DNA from: Microlunatus panaciterrae
Lineage (GTDB): Bacteria > Actinomycetota > Actinomycetes > Propionibacteriales > Propionibacteriaceae
Direction of reading: 5' to 3'
DNA length: 64,000 bases
NCBI RefSeq assembly: GCF_016907535.1
Contig: NZ_JAFBCF010000001.1
Coordinates: forward strand, 3,038,001 to 3,102,000
Part shown: positions 16,242 to 24,123 of the stretch, in pieces
How the letters are laid out: the number at the start of each line of letters is the position of its first letter
Numbering within the stretch: the first letter of the stretch is position 1
Notes under the pieces: model-generated
Databases searched by the model: none
Told to the model about the DNA's origin: nothing
The model's input: only the letters and a program-made list of their open reading frames with translations
Program-made: the position numbers and the translations under genes

Positions 16242-17237
16242 TCAGGACGGGATGCGCGTGGTGAGCCAGGTGGTCACCGCCGACTGCCATCGGCCGGGGT
16301 CGGAGTTCCACGACAGCGTGTGTCCGGCATCGAAGGCCTCCAGCGCGACGAGGTCGGGGCGGCGGTCTTGGAGCGCTTGTGAGAGCCGTATCTGTACGGA
16401 GTCGTCCTGGGTGCCGTGGAGGATGAGCGTGGGCGTGGTGAGGTCGGCCGCTCGGACGGTCCAGTCGAAGGATCGGAGCGGGATGGCCGCCGGTAGGCCG
16501 ACCATGCGAGCCAGGGGGCGGAGGGTCAGCCACGGGATCGCGAGGCTGCCCGCTGCTGCGGGGAGGCCGCTGCGGGTGCAGTTCGCCTTGATGACCTCGG
16601 TCCAGTCGAGCACGGGCGAGTCGACCACGAGGCCCGCGATGGCGTCTCGGTGCGGCGAGCGGTTGGCGAGCTGGAGCGCGATGGCTGCCCCCATCGACCA
16701 TCCGAAGAGCACGATGTGCCGGGCTCCGTGCCGTACGGCGTACTCGATGGCGGCTTCGGCATCGGGGGTCTCGGTGGCGCCGAGGGTTGAGCGGCCGTTG
16801 CCGACCCGTGGGCCTTCGCCATCGTTGCGGTAGGTGGTGACGAGTGAGGTGTAGCCGAGATCAGTTGCCGCGAGCACGCCGCGGAGTGTTCCGGCTCGGA
16901 TACTGCCGAGGCCATGGATGTGAATCGCCCAGGTTGTGCGGTCGCCGTCGAAGCGCCAGGCGGGGGCTGGCCCTGCGGGAGTACCGATGGTGATGTCCTG
17001 TGCGTGGAGGCCGGCGTCCTGTGGGGTCGCGTAGTAGATGCCGCTCCAGGAGGTGCGGTCGCCCACTCTCGGAGTGAATCCAGGCGCGCGCTTCTCCACC
17101 CTTCTCGCGACCCGAGTTGTCCCGCGATCGAGTGTCTCTGCGGAGACCTGTACCCAGTCGCGCAACCTCGCCACCGAGGTGGTCAAGGGTTTGTCGCAGA
17201 AGGCAGCGCAGGGAGGCACAGTGGCGAGGGCACCCAT
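16242..17237 (-). CDS. Alpha/beta hydrolase, probably 5'-truncated
   Basis: The body of this ORF is an alpha/beta hydrolase: HIHGLGSIRAGTLR is the oxyanion-side loop, GWSMG the nucleophile elbow, GTQDDS carries the acid and AGHTLSW the catalytic His. It matches a family of actinobacterial hydrolases whose members normally have a longer N-terminal region. The first ~25 codons of the open frame are antisense to serine-recombinase sequence and have no ribosome-binding site, so the true 5' end appears lost at about 17.16 kb. An internal GTG near 17.05 kb could allow expression of the hydrolase domain. It lies upstream of the HTH gene on the same strand, 132 bases away. It is either a relic or an expressed truncated enzyme of unknown substrate. 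Confidence 0.6.
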   Translation of the reverse strand: MGALATVPPCAAFCDKPLTTSVARLRDWVQVSAETLDRGTTRVARRVEKRAPGFTPRVGDRTSWSGIYYATPQDAGLHAQDITIGTPAGPAPAWRFDGDRTTWAIHIHGLGSIRAGTLRGVLAATDLGYTSLVTTYRNDGEGPRVGNGRSTLGATETPDAEAAIEYAVRHGARHIVLFGWSMGAAIALQLANRSPHRDAIAGLVVDSPVLDWTEVIKANCTRSGLPAAAGSLAIPWLTLRPLARMVGLPAAIPLRSFDWTVRAADLTTPTLILHGTQDDSVQIRLSQALQDRRPDLVALEAFDAGHTLSWNSDPGRWQSAVTTWLTTRIPS

Positions 17238-18048
17238 CGGCTACCGCAACGTCGGGGTGCGTGACGAGTTCGGACGGGAAGTCCGCACCGTCGAGACCGA
17301 CGGTGAACGAGCGCCGCTGGGCCGGTGGGCGTTCCAGGTGTTCGCTTCCGGCGACTGGACGACGAGCCAGCTCCACCAAGAGCTCGTGGCCTGCGGACTG
17401 ACCAGTGCGGCGACGCCACGACAGCCATCGCGGCCCATCACCAAGTCTTCTGTGCACCGGATGCTGACGAACCCCTACGACAAGGGCAGCGTGCGATATC
17501 AGGGTGTCACCTACGCCGGAGCGCACGAGGCGATCGTCCCGAACGAGGTGTGGGACCAGGTTCAGACCGTGCTCGGCGCTCACCGCTCGGCAGCGGACGC
17601 GACCCAGGTGCATGAATAACAGAAGCTGCTCCAGGCCCACTACGCCGGCGCGATCCCGCTCGATCTCCTCAAGAAGGAGCAGGACCGGATCACGGCCTCG
17701 CTGGAGACCATCGCGTACCGGATCGCCGCGCACCACGGGCACTACGCGGACGCGCGGGCGAATCTCGATGACTCACTGAACCTGCTGTCCAACGTCGCCG
17801 ACATCTACGCCAACGCTGACGACGCGAACCGCCGGCTGTGCAACCAAGCGCTGTTCAAGGCGATCTATGTCGACGAGGACAACGACGTGCGCGTCGGCTA
17901 CCGGACTCCATACGACGGACTGAGCGACGCCGACTTGCAGGCCGACGCTCTCACCTGGGCCGCCGAGGCAAAGAAAGAGGGCCAGGTGCGAACTTCCTCC
18001 AAGGGTGGTCCCTTGGTCGAAAGTTCACACCTGACCCACCTGGGGTGA
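17164..18048 (+). pseudogene. Decayed large serine recombinase
   Basis: From NLATEVVKGLSQKAA onwards the frame encodes the Recombinase domain of a large serine recombinase, with IGYRNV, APLGRWAFQVFASG, LTNPYDKGSVRYQG and HEAIVPNEVWDQVQTVLG. The frame stops at TAA (17617-17619), right after ATQVHE. In the same frame it resumes with KLLQAHYAGAIPLDLLKKEQDRI, the C-terminal coiled region. The zinc-ribbon segment that should lie between is deleted. The N-terminal resolvase catalytic domain is absent too: sequence before 17164 belongs to the opposite-strand hydrolase. The remnant frame ends at TGA 18046-18048, inside the 3' end of tRNA-His. No active integrase can be made. It probably marks the end of the element that delivered the island. 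Confidence 0.85.
17983..18033. repeat. Long imperfect inverted repeat at recombinase end, next to tRNA-His
   Basis: Left arm 17983-18005 begins CAGGTGCGAACTT and ends CCAAGGG. After a TGGT loop the right arm 18010-18033 begins CCCTTGG and ends AAGTTCACACCTG. The arms are complementary except for about three positions and a one-base bulge. It lies 8 bases from the CCA end of tRNA-His. It could be a terminator for the recombinase and for the convergent tRNA transcript, or part of an attachment-site region. Confidence 0.6.
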
Positions 18049-18117
18049 GTAACGGGACTCGAACCCGCGACTTCCTGGACCACAACCAGGTGCTCTACCA
18101 GCTGAGCTATACCCACC
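18041..18117 (-). tRNA. tRNA-His (GTG)
   Basis: Complete cloverleaf read on the minus strand with the extra G-1 typical of tRNA-His paired to C73. The acceptor stem is GTGGGTA/TACTCAC with one G-U pair, the D arm GCTC...GAGC, and the anticodon loop TTGTGGT within stem CCTGG/CCAGG. T loop TTCGAGT and encoded CCA are present. It lies directly downstream of orn, an arrangement also found in mycobacteria. The 3' end faces the recombinase remnant and defence island, so this tRNA gene is the likely integration site. Confidence 0.97.
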
Positions 18118-18218
18118 ATGCTCCCTCGAGGGCGGACCTCGGCCCGCTCACGTGCAGCAGCGTGAAGTGTAGCCGGAGAACCGGGTGCAGCGAAAATCAG
18201 GCCGCCCCGGTAGCGGAC

Positions 18219-18836
18219 TCAGGCGCGCGGCGCGCCGGTCAGGATGCCCTGGTGCTTGGCGGCGATCTCCTTGGCGGTGGCCGTGTCCGGGCCTGGCGGC
18301 GCCACGAACAGCGTCTCGCGGTAGTAGCGGAGCTCTTCGATGGACTCCTGGATGTCGGCCAGTGCGCGGTGGTTGCCGCTCTTGGCCGGCGACTGGTAGT
18401 AGACGCGCGGGTACCAGCGGCGGGCCAGCTCCTTGATGCTGGACACGTCGACGTTGCGATAGTGCACGTGCGACTCGAGGGTGGGCATGTCGCGTGCCAG
18501 GAACGCGCGGTCGGTGCCGATCGTGTTGCCCGCCAGCGGGGCCTTCTTGGGCTCCGGGATGAACTGGGTGATGTAGTCCATCACCTTGTGCTCGGCGTCG
18601 GCCATGGTCAGACCGGCGTGCAGCTGGTCCAGCAGCCCCGAGGTCTCATGCATGTTGCGGACGAAGTCGCTCATCTGGGCGAGCGCCTCGGCGCTGGGAG
18701 CGATCACCACGTCGACCCCGTCACCGAGCACGTTCAGGTCGGCGTCGGTGACCAGAGCCGCCACCTCGATCAGGGCATCATTGACGAGGTCCAGCCCGGT
18801 CATCTCGCAGTCGATCCACACCAGCATTTCGCTCAC
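18219..18836 (-). CDS. orn: Oligoribonuclease
   Basis: Orn is a DEDDh 3'-5' exonuclease that degrades the shortest RNA fragments, including the pGpG end product of cyclic-di-GMP turnover. The sequence has the first acidic pair in [10 protein letters not shown], the middle Asp in [15 protein letters not shown], and HRALADI with the catalytic His and last Asp. Size is about 205 residues, as expected. The GTG at 18836 ([14 protein letters not shown]) fits family N-termini and is preceded by TAGAGT with a 7-base gap, so the mRNA is probably leaderless. An open extension to 18920 overlaps the MFS gene and is rejected. Confidence 0.95.
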   Translation of the reverse strand: MSEMLVWIDCEMTGLDLVNDALIEVAALVTDADLNVLGDGVDVVIAPSAEALAQMSDFVRNMHETSGLLDQLHAGLTMADAEHKVMDYITQFIPEPKKAPLAGNTIGTDRAFLARDMPTLESHVHYRNVDVSSIKELARRWYPRVYYQSPAKSGNHRALADIQESIEELRYYRETLFVAPPGPDTATAKEIAAKHQGILTGAPRA

Positions 18837-18843
18837 CCGCCCC

Positions 18844-18849
18844 ACTCTA
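18844..18849 (-). promoter_or_regulatory. -10 hexamer of leaderless orn
   Basis: TAGAGT, seven bases before the GTG of orn. Confidence 0.5.
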
Positions 18850-18862
18850 GGCCGCGGGCTTG

Positions 18863-20086
18863 TCACCTTCGACTCGCGACCCGGTAGGTGTGCGGCTTGG
18901 GGGCGTAGCGCGGCACCCATCGGCCCAACCAGCCGGAGCCGGCCCAGGTGATCACGGCCAGGGTGACGGCCGCCACCGACAACGGCGCGAACAGGGTGAC
19001 GAAGCTGATCACCAGCGGACCCAGGGCGTTGCCGAAGTCGCTGCAGAGCCGCCAGCCGCCCAGGAACTGGGCCCGTGCGTCGTCGGGGGAGGCGTCGGCG
19101 CCCAGTGTCATCACGATGCCCGCCGAGATCCCGTTGCCGAGCCCCATCAGTGCCGCGACCAGGCCGATCGACAGGGCGCCGGAGGTGAACGGCAGCAGGA
19201 AGAAGCCAAGGCCAAGAATGATCATGGACGGGACGGTCACCCAGACCCGGCCGAACCGGTCCATGATCGCCCCACCCGGATAGAACAACAGCATGTCCAC
19301 ACCGGCGGAGATGCCGAAGATCAGGCTGGTGGTGGTGGCGTCCAGCCCGTGCGCCTCGGCCCAGAGCGGCACGATCGACTGCCGGGTGGCCCGGGCGGCC
19401 GAGAGCACGAGGACGCCGCTGCCCAGGGTCAACAACACCCGTCGGTGCTCGGCCAGCACCGACCAGACGGACCGGTGCCGGCGCCCGTCGGGTTGGTTCA
19501 CGTGGTGCCCGTGAGTGATATCGGGCAAGAGGAAGGTGAGCAGGGCGGCTGCCAGGCTCATCGCGGCCGCGAACCCGTAGGCGGAGCCGATGCTCCAGTG
19601 GGACACGAGCACCGCGCCGATGAACGGTCCGATGAACGACCCGATCCGGAACGTGCCGCCCAGGGTCGACAGGGCACGGGCCCGCATTCGGATCGGGATG
19701 GCCTCGGTCAGGTAGGCCTGCCGGGCCAGCGAGAACACGGCTCCGGCCAGGCCGGTCACGAAGACTGCGGCGGCCAGCAGGACCACCGAGTGCGCCAGGA
19801 AGGCGCAGAGCAGTCCGAGCGAGTCCACCAGGCAGGCACCGATCAGGGCCCGCTTCTCACCGATCCGGGCGGCCAGCGCCCCGGCGGGCAGGTCGCCGAC
19901 CAGCTGGCCGATGCCGATCAGGGCGACCACCAGAGCGGCGGTGCCGACGCTTGCCCCGAGCGCCCGGGCCGACAGGGCGATCAGTGGGATCACGGCGCCG
20001 TAGCCGATCGAGACCAGCACGGTCGGGCCGTACGCGGGCAGCACCAGCTTGCTCCAGGGGACCGCGTGCTGGTCGGGGTGGCTCAC
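18863..20086 (-). CDS. MFS transporter
   Basis: A 407-residue major facilitator with about 12 hydrophobic segments. It has the [20 protein letters not shown] motif A loop after helix 2, a second [10 protein letters not shown] version after helix 8, and a central hydrophilic loop rich in His and Arg (near residues 195-210). The substrate cannot be told; the overall look is that of drug/metabolite efflux permeases. Start is GTG at 20086 with TAGGGT seven bases upstream. It precedes orn on the same strand by 26 bases, but orn has its own -10. Confidence 0.85.
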   Translation of the reverse strand: MSHPDQHAVPWSKLVLPAYGPTVLVSIGYGAVIPLIALSARALGASVGTAALVVALIGIGQLVGDLPAGALAARIGEKRALIGACLVDSLGLLCAFLAHSVVLLAAAVFVTGLAGAVFSLARQAYLTEAIPIRMRARALSTLGGTFRIGSFIGPFIGAVLVSHWSIGSAYGFAAAMSLAAALLTFLLPDITHGHHVNQPDGRRHRSVWSVLAEHRRVLLTLGSGVLVLSAARATRQSIVPLWAEAHGLDATTTSLIFGISAGVDMLLFYPGGAIMDRFGRVWVTVPSMIILGLGFFLLPFTSGALSIGLVAALMGLGNGISAGIVMTLGADASPDDARAQFLGGWRLCSDFGNALGPLVISFVTLFAPLSVAAVTLAVITWAGSGWLGRWVPRYAPKPHTYRVASRR

Positions 20087-20093
20087 CGGGAGA

Positions 20094-20099
20094 ACCCTA
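20094..20099 (-). promoter_or_regulatory. -10 hexamer of leaderless MFS gene
   Basis: TAGGGT, seven bases before the GTG at 20086. Confidence 0.5.
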
Positions 20100-20210
20100 T
20101 CGGCCGGCCGGCGGACGCCGGCGCGGCCCCGGCGCGCATCGCCTCGGTAGGAGAAGTATGGCCGGGCAGATAAAATGCCTAGTCGTGCGCCGGCCGCCAG
20201 GCCGCGCTCG

Positions 20211-20283
20211 GCCCCCGTAGCTCAGAGGATAGAGCAGCAGCCTTCTAATCTGTCGGTCGTAGGTTCGATTCCTACCGGGGGCG
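20211..20283 (+). tRNA. tRNA-Arg (TCT)
   Basis: Acceptor stem GCCCCCG/CGGGGGC, D arm GCTC...GAGC, anticodon loop CTTCTAA, T arm GTAGG-TTCGATT-CCTAC and discriminator G; CCA is not encoded. The anticodon stem is weak: 31-39 is a C-U mismatch and 27-43 a G-U pair. It reads AGA/AGG Arg codons, rare in such GC-rich genomes. Confidence 0.93.
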
Positions 20284-20309
20284 CGACCACCCGCTGAAGC
20301 GACCTTCGG

Positions 20310-20753
20310 TCAGGCGAAGGGATCGGTGATCTCCCGCAGAGCCTCGAGCGCCTGCCGCAGCTCGCGGGTCCTGGCCGGTCCGAGATGCGCTTCCCACGCG
20401 CTCTCAATCTCGCGGACCACCGGCACACTCAGCTTCACCAGTGCCCGGCCCAGGTCCGTGACGACCACCAGCCGGGCGCGGGCGTCGGTCGGGTCGGGGA
20501 TGCGGTTGACGTATCCCGCCCGCTCCAGCTGGTCCACGATCGACCCCACAGTCTGCTTGCTCACCTGTGCCGCCTGCGCCAGCTCGCCGAGTCGCGACCC
20601 GGCTGGTGCGATGCGCTGGAACACCCGGGCCTGGCTCAGCGGAAGGTCGTGCCCGTGCGCCTTGAGCGCGGCGAGCACGGCCGACTCCATGAACCGGTAC
20701 GGGATGAACAGCAAGAGTCCGAGGTTCATCGCCTCAGCGTCATCGGCAGCCAT
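20310..20753 (-). CDS. MarR-family transcriptional regulator
   Basis: A 147-residue MarR protein. The winged helix covers residues ~40-105, with LGELAQAAQVSKQTVGSIVDQLERAGYVNR as recognition region and PDPTDARARLVVVTDLG as wing. The start at 20753 gives MAADDAEAMNLGLLL; a second ATG eight codons later is possible. It is divergent from the mycothiol-enzyme-type gene at 20820. A perfect 17-base palindrome lies between them, so it likely represses both itself and that neighbour. The ligand is unknown. Confidence 0.9.
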   Translation of the reverse strand: MAADDAEAMNLGLLLFIPYRFMESAVLAALKAHGHDLPLSQARVFQRIAPAGSRLGELAQAAQVSKQTVGSIVDQLERAGYVNRIPDPTDARARLVVVTDLGRALVKLSVPVVREIESAWEAHLGPARTRELRQALEALREITDPFA

Positions 20754-20770
20754 GGCTTCATCGTGACAGA

Positions 20771-20787
20771 AGTCCGAAGTTCGGACT
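20771..20787. promoter_or_regulatory. MarR operator overlapping a -10 box
   Basis: AGTCCGAAGTTCGGACT, 8-base perfect arms around a single central base, in the divergent intergenic space. Its last base begins TAATAT (20787-20792), a good -10 for the plus-strand gene at 20820, so repressor binding would block that promoter. Confidence 0.75.
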
Positions 20788-20819
20788 AATATGGGAGGGT
20801 CGCAGAGAAGGGGTCGGCT

Positions 20820-21443
20820 ATGAACGAGGAGTACTGGTCGGCGGTCCGTACGGTCCGGCTCAGGATTGCCGACCTGCTGGAGACGCTCAGCCCCGCCGAG
20901 TGGGAGTCCGCCTCGCTCTGTGCGGGCTGGCGGGTCCGCGACGTCGCCGGCCACCTGGCCCTGGTGCCCACCATCACCACCTGGCAGATGATCGCTGCCG
21001 CGCCCCGCGCCGGCTTCAACCCGAACCGCATCAACACCCTGCTCGCCCGGCGTGCCGGCTCCGTTCCGCCGCAGCGGATCGTCACCAAGCTGCGTGACCA
21101 CGCCGACGACCGGACGACAGCCCGAGCCCTGGACACCCGCAACTCACTCTTCGACGTGATCGTGCACAGTCAGGACCTGGCGATCCCGCTGCGCCGCGAC
21201 TTCCCGGTCCCCGTCGACTACACCCGCCAAGGACTCGAACGGGTCTGGGCCATGGGGTGGCCGTTCAACGCCAGCCGCCGCCTCGCCGGGCGCAGGTTGA
21301 CGGCCACCGACACCGACTGGTCCGTCGGTGCGGGGCCGGAGGTCCGTGGCAGCGCGCTCTCCCTGCTGCTCCTGATGACCGGGCGCACCACGGCCGCCCG
21401 GAGCGATCTCGCCGGCTCCGGAGTCGAGGGCCTGCCCTCCTGA
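20820..21443 (+). CDS. Maleylpyruvate isomerase family mycothiol-dependent protein
   Basis: A 207-residue protein of the DinB-like MDMPI fold. The family signature LCAGWRVRDVAGHL is at residues ~34-47, and HSQDLAIPLRRDFPVP near 120 supplies a second metal-site His. Members use mycothiol and a divalent metal, but most are of unknown substrate, so an actual isomerase function is not claimed. AGAAGGGG precedes the ATG. Expression is probably controlled by the divergent MarR through the operator at 20771-20787. Confidence 0.8.
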   Translation: MNEEYWSAVRTVRLRIADLLETLSPAEWESASLCAGWRVRDVAGHLALVPTITTWQMIAAAPRAGFNPNRINTLLARRAGSVPPQRIVTKLRDHADDRTTARALDTRNSLFDVIVHSQDLAIPLRRDFPVPVDYTRQGLERVWAMGWPFNASRRLAGRRLTATDTDWSVGAGPEVRGSALSLLLLMTGRTTAARSDLAGSGVEGLPS

Positions 21444-21488
21444 CGTCTCCGAAGCCCCACGATCACGAGTGTGCGCGGCTTCTCGGAC

Positions 21489-22319
21489 TCAGGACGTGAA
21501 GGCGGTGCTGAGGCTGGTCTCCTCCCATTCATCCAGCTCCCTGAGCAGCCCGTCGGCCACGGCCCGGAAGGCCTGCAGCGCGTCCTGACCGAGGATCAGC
21601 ATGAACGGCGAGCTGGGCGCCTCGACGGCTGTGATGATCGCCCGCGCGGCCCGCACCGGGTCGCCCGGCTGGGTGCCGTGGGTGGTGTCGTGCTCCTTGC
21701 GCCGCCGTCCGGCCGTGTCGGCGTAGTCGGCGATGGGCTCACGCGCCTGCTGCAGCGAACGGCCGGAGAAGTCGGTCCGGAACCCGCCGGGCTCGACCAC
21801 CGTCACGGAGATGCCGAGCGGCTCGACCTCCCTGCGGAGCGATGCCGACATCGCCTCCAGGGCGGCCTTGGCCGCCGCGTAGTAGCCGGAGCCCGCCGGC
21901 GAGATGCGCGCGCCGATCGAGGAGATGTTGACGATGGAGCCGTGGCGGCGGGAACGCATGCCGGGCAGAACCGCCTTGATCATCGCCACAGCACCGAAGA
22001 AGTTGGTGGCGAACAGCTGCGCCACGGCGGGTTCCTCGCCCTCCTCGACCGCGGCCCGGTAGCCATAGCCGGCGTTGTTCACGAGCACGTCCACACCGCC
22101 GAAGCGCTCCTCCGCCTGCTGCACGGCGCGGGTGACCTGTGCCTGATCGGTGACGTCGAGCGAGAGGGCGAGCGCGGTGGCGGGATGCGCGTCCGCCAGA
22201 TCCTGCACACTCGCCGCGTCACGGGCGGTGACGACCGCGTTGTGTCCGTGCGCCAGGACCGCCTGGGCGAGCTCCCGCCCCAGCCCTGTCGAGCAGCCGG
22301 TGATCAACCATGTGGGCAT
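21489..22319 (-). CDS. Short-chain dehydrogenase/reductase
   Basis: A 276-residue classical SDR. It shows nucleotide-binding TGCSTGLG at residues 7-14, NNAG near 80, the catalytic Ser in IVNISSIGA, and YYAAAKAALE with the catalytic Tyr and Lys. PGGFRTDFSGRS follows, as in oxidoreductases of the SDR family close to retinol-dehydrogenase-like members. The start is the ATG at 22319 (MPTWLITG), with GGGAGG 9 bases upstream; another ATG three codons earlier sits directly on that site and is less likely. Three 18-bp tandem repeats lie immediately upstream. Substrate unknown. Confidence 0.88.
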   Translation of the reverse strand: MPTWLITGCSTGLGRELAQAVLAHGHNAVVTARDAASVQDLADAHPATALALSLDVTDQAQVTRAVQQAEERFGGVDVLVNNAGYGYRAAVEEGEEPAVAQLFATNFFGAVAMIKAVLPGMRSRRHGSIVNISSIGARISPAGSGYYAAAKAALEAMSASLRREVEPLGISVTVVEPGGFRTDFSGRSLQQAREPIADYADTAGRRRKEHDTTHGTQPGDPVRAARAIITAVEAPSSPFMLILGQDALQAFRAVADGLLRELDEWEETSLSTAFTS

Positions 22320-22332
22320 GTCCGTCATCCTC

Positions 22333-22386
22333 CCTGTGAAATCAACTGAGCCTTTGGAATTAATCGAGCCGGTGAAATCAATTGAG
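22333..22386. repeat. Three tandem 18-bp units upstream of the SDR gene
   Basis: Three head-to-tail units read on the plus strand: CCTGTGAAATCAACTGAG, CCTTTGGAATTAATCGAG and CCGGTGAAATCAATTGAG. Each centre is near-palindromic (TCAACTGA, TTAATCGA, TCAATTGA). They end 14 bases before the SDR start codon and are much more A/T-rich than their surroundings. They look like an array of regulator-binding sites. Confidence 0.75.
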
Positions 22387-22572
22387 TTGTGTGCCGATCC
22401 GTCTGGTGGTCGACGTGTCATCGGCCTCATCTCGGTCACGGCGATGCCTGGGGCTTTCGAAGGCGTCCGGGCTGCGCGCTGGCCACGACGCTACCGCCCG
22501 CAGCGTTGGACGTGGGAGGCCCTGCCATCTGTCTATGACCGCCAGTGCCTGTCTGTGGCCGCCCCAGGACGA

Positions 22573-23085
22573 TCATCTGCCGGTGCGTCGCTCCGGGGCC
22601 GGTCGGTCGCCGTCGCCGCCGTCCTGCTCCAGCAGCGCGTCCCACTGCAGGGTGCGGAAGGCCACTCCTATCCGGCGCAGCTCGTCGCGATGCAGCTGGT
22701 CCAGCCGAGCCAGCGCCTGCTCGCCGCTCCGGGTGAGCTGGACGCGTACCGCTCGGGCATCGTCGGGGTGGCTGGCCCGTTGCACCAGCCCCTGCTGCTC
22801 GGTCCGGTCGACCAGCTCCACCACGCTGTGATGGCGGACCTGCAGCCGCTCGGCGAGCTCGGAGACCGAGGCCCAGTCACGACCCGGGAACCCCTTCAGA
22901 GCCAGCAGCAACTGGTAGCGCTGCGCGGTCAGTCCGTGGCTGCGGACGTACTCCTCGCTAACTCGCAGATAGCGCCGGATGCCGAACCGGAACCGGGCCA
23001 GCTCCTCGAAGTCGGCCTTGGTCAGGGGGTCCGAGCCGCGCTCGCCGTCGCCGCTCGCGCCGTCGGTGGGGCTCGACGTCGTCAC
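22573..23085 (-). CDS. MarR-family transcriptional regulator
   Basis: A 170-residue MarR protein with an acidic N-terminal tail. The winged helix shows VSELAERLQVRHHSVVELVDRTEQQGLV followed by HPDDARAVRVQLTRSG as wing. It starts at GTG 23085 with AGGTG 4-5 bases upstream. It is divergent from the slipin gene at 23161; a small inverted repeat lies in the 75-base gap. Gene order suggests it controls the slipin gene and itself. The 22387-22572 stretch downstream of it contains nothing recognisable. Confidence 0.88.
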   Translation of the reverse strand: MTTSSPTDGASGDGERGSDPLTKADFEELARFRFGIRRYLRVSEEYVRSHGLTAQRYQLLLALKGFPGRDWASVSELAERLQVRHHSVVELVDRTEQQGLVQRASHPDDARAVRVQLTRSGEQALARLDQLHRDELRRIGVAFRTLQWDALLEQDGGDGDRPAPERRTGR

Positions 23086-23124
23086 GCTGCACCTGGCGCT
23101 TCCACGGCTGTTGAGGCGCTATAC

Positions 23125-23137
23125 ATCGTGTTACGAT
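23125..23137. promoter_or_regulatory. Inverted repeat in the MarR-slipin gap
   Basis: ATCGT-GTT-ACGAT, 5-base perfect arms, within a locally A/T-rich segment that also supplies a possible -10 (TACGAT) for the slipin gene. It is the likely binding site of the divergent MarR protein. Confidence 0.5.
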
Positions 23138-23160
23138 ATCAGAGTCGTGAGGAGGGTGCG

Positions 23161-24042
23161 ATGGCCGTCTGGGTCATGGTGCTGATCGGGGTGGTGCTCC
23201 TCGCCCTGGTGGGTGTGGGCATGAGCCTTCGGGTGGTGCAGCAGTTCGAGCAGGGCGTCGTGTTCCGGCTCGGCCGGGTGCGGCGAACGCTCCGCGGCCC
23301 CGGTTTAGTGCCGATCGTTCCGGTCATCGATCGGCTGCAGAAGGTGAACATGCAGATCATCACCATGCCGGTCCCGAGCCAGGAGGGCATCACCCGGGAC
23401 AACGTAACCGTACGGGTGGATGCCGTCGTCTACTTCAAGGTGGTCGACCCGCGGTGCGCCATCGTCGACGTGGAGAACTACGAGTTCGCGGTCGGACAGG
23501 TGGCCCAGACCTCGCTGCGCTCCATCATCGGCAAGAGCAACCTGGACGACCTGCTGACCAACCGCGAGCAGCTCAACCAGGGGCTGGCGCTGATGATCGA
23601 CAGTCCGGCGCTGGAGTGGGGTGTGCACATCGACCGGGTGGAGATCAAGGATGTCGCCCTGCCCGAGTCGATGAAGCGCTCGATGTCCCGGCAGGCGGAG
23701 GCCGAGCGTGAGCGGCGGGCCAGGGTGATCACCGCCGACGGTGAGCTGCAGGCCTCGAAGAAGCTGGCCGAGGCGGCGGACGTGATGGCCGAGAGCCCCG
23801 CCGCGCTGCAGCTGCGGCTGCTGCAGACCGTGGTGGAGGTGGCTGCCGAGAAGAACTCGACCCTGGTACTGCCCTTCCCGGTCGAGCTGCTCCGCTTCCT
23901 CGAACGGTCCACCCCGCCGGCCGAGACCACGGGCGGCACGGAGCGGGTCAGCCTATCCACTCTCCGTGCCCCGTCGGAGCCCGGCCCGGGCGTCCCGGGT
24001 GAGCTCGACCAGCCCTCGCACCCGGCCAGCATCAGCGCCTGA
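23161..24042 (+). CDS. Slipin (SPFH/band-7 membrane protein)
   Basis: A 293-residue SPFH-domain protein. One N-terminal membrane segment (residues 3-25) is followed by the slipin core: VVQQFEQGVVFRLGRV, GPGLVPIVPVIDRLQKVNMQ, MPVPSQEGITRDNVTVRVDAVVYFKVVDP and SLRSIIGKSNLDDLLTNRE. The C-terminal ~60 residues are Pro-rich. Such proteins form membrane scaffold rings; prokaryotic slipins often pair with an NfeD protein, but none is adjacent here. The ATG at 23161 has GAGGAGG five bases upstream; open frame before it overlaps the MarR gene and is discarded. Confidence 0.93.
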   Translation: MAVWVMVLIGVVLLALVGVGMSLRVVQQFEQGVVFRLGRVRRTLRGPGLVPIVPVIDRLQKVNMQIITMPVPSQEGITRDNVTVRVDAVVYFKVVDPRCAIVDVENYEFAVGQVAQTSLRSIIGKSNLDDLLTNREQLNQGLALMIDSPALEWGVHIDRVEIKDVALPESMKRSMSRQAEAERERRARVITADGELQASKKLAEAADVMAESPAALQLRLLQTVVEVAAEKNSTLVLPFPVELLRFLERSTPPAETTGGTERVSLSTLRAPSEPGPGVPGELDQPSHPASISA

Positions 24043-24110
24043 CGCGGTCAGGGAACGAACGGCCGGGCCCTCGAGGCGTGCTGGCTGCAGGACGTGGTCC
24101 GCGGCTTGGG

Positions 24111-24116
24111 TAACCT
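24111..24116 (+). promoter_or_regulatory. -10 hexamer of leaderless PrsW gene
   Basis: TAACCT, seven bases before the ATG at 24124. Confidence 0.45.
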
Positions 24117-24123
24117 TGGCGGC

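Noticed and set aside
17898-18119. Minus-strand ORF of 73 codons starting MVGIAQLVEHLVVVQEVAG
   Set aside because: It is the translation of the tRNA-His gene and its flank, a well known spurious ORF type.
22150-23160. 337-codon upstream extension of the slipin frame
   Set aside because: It crosses the MarR gene in antisense; the Shine-Dalgarno before 23161 and the membrane segment at residue 3 fix the start.
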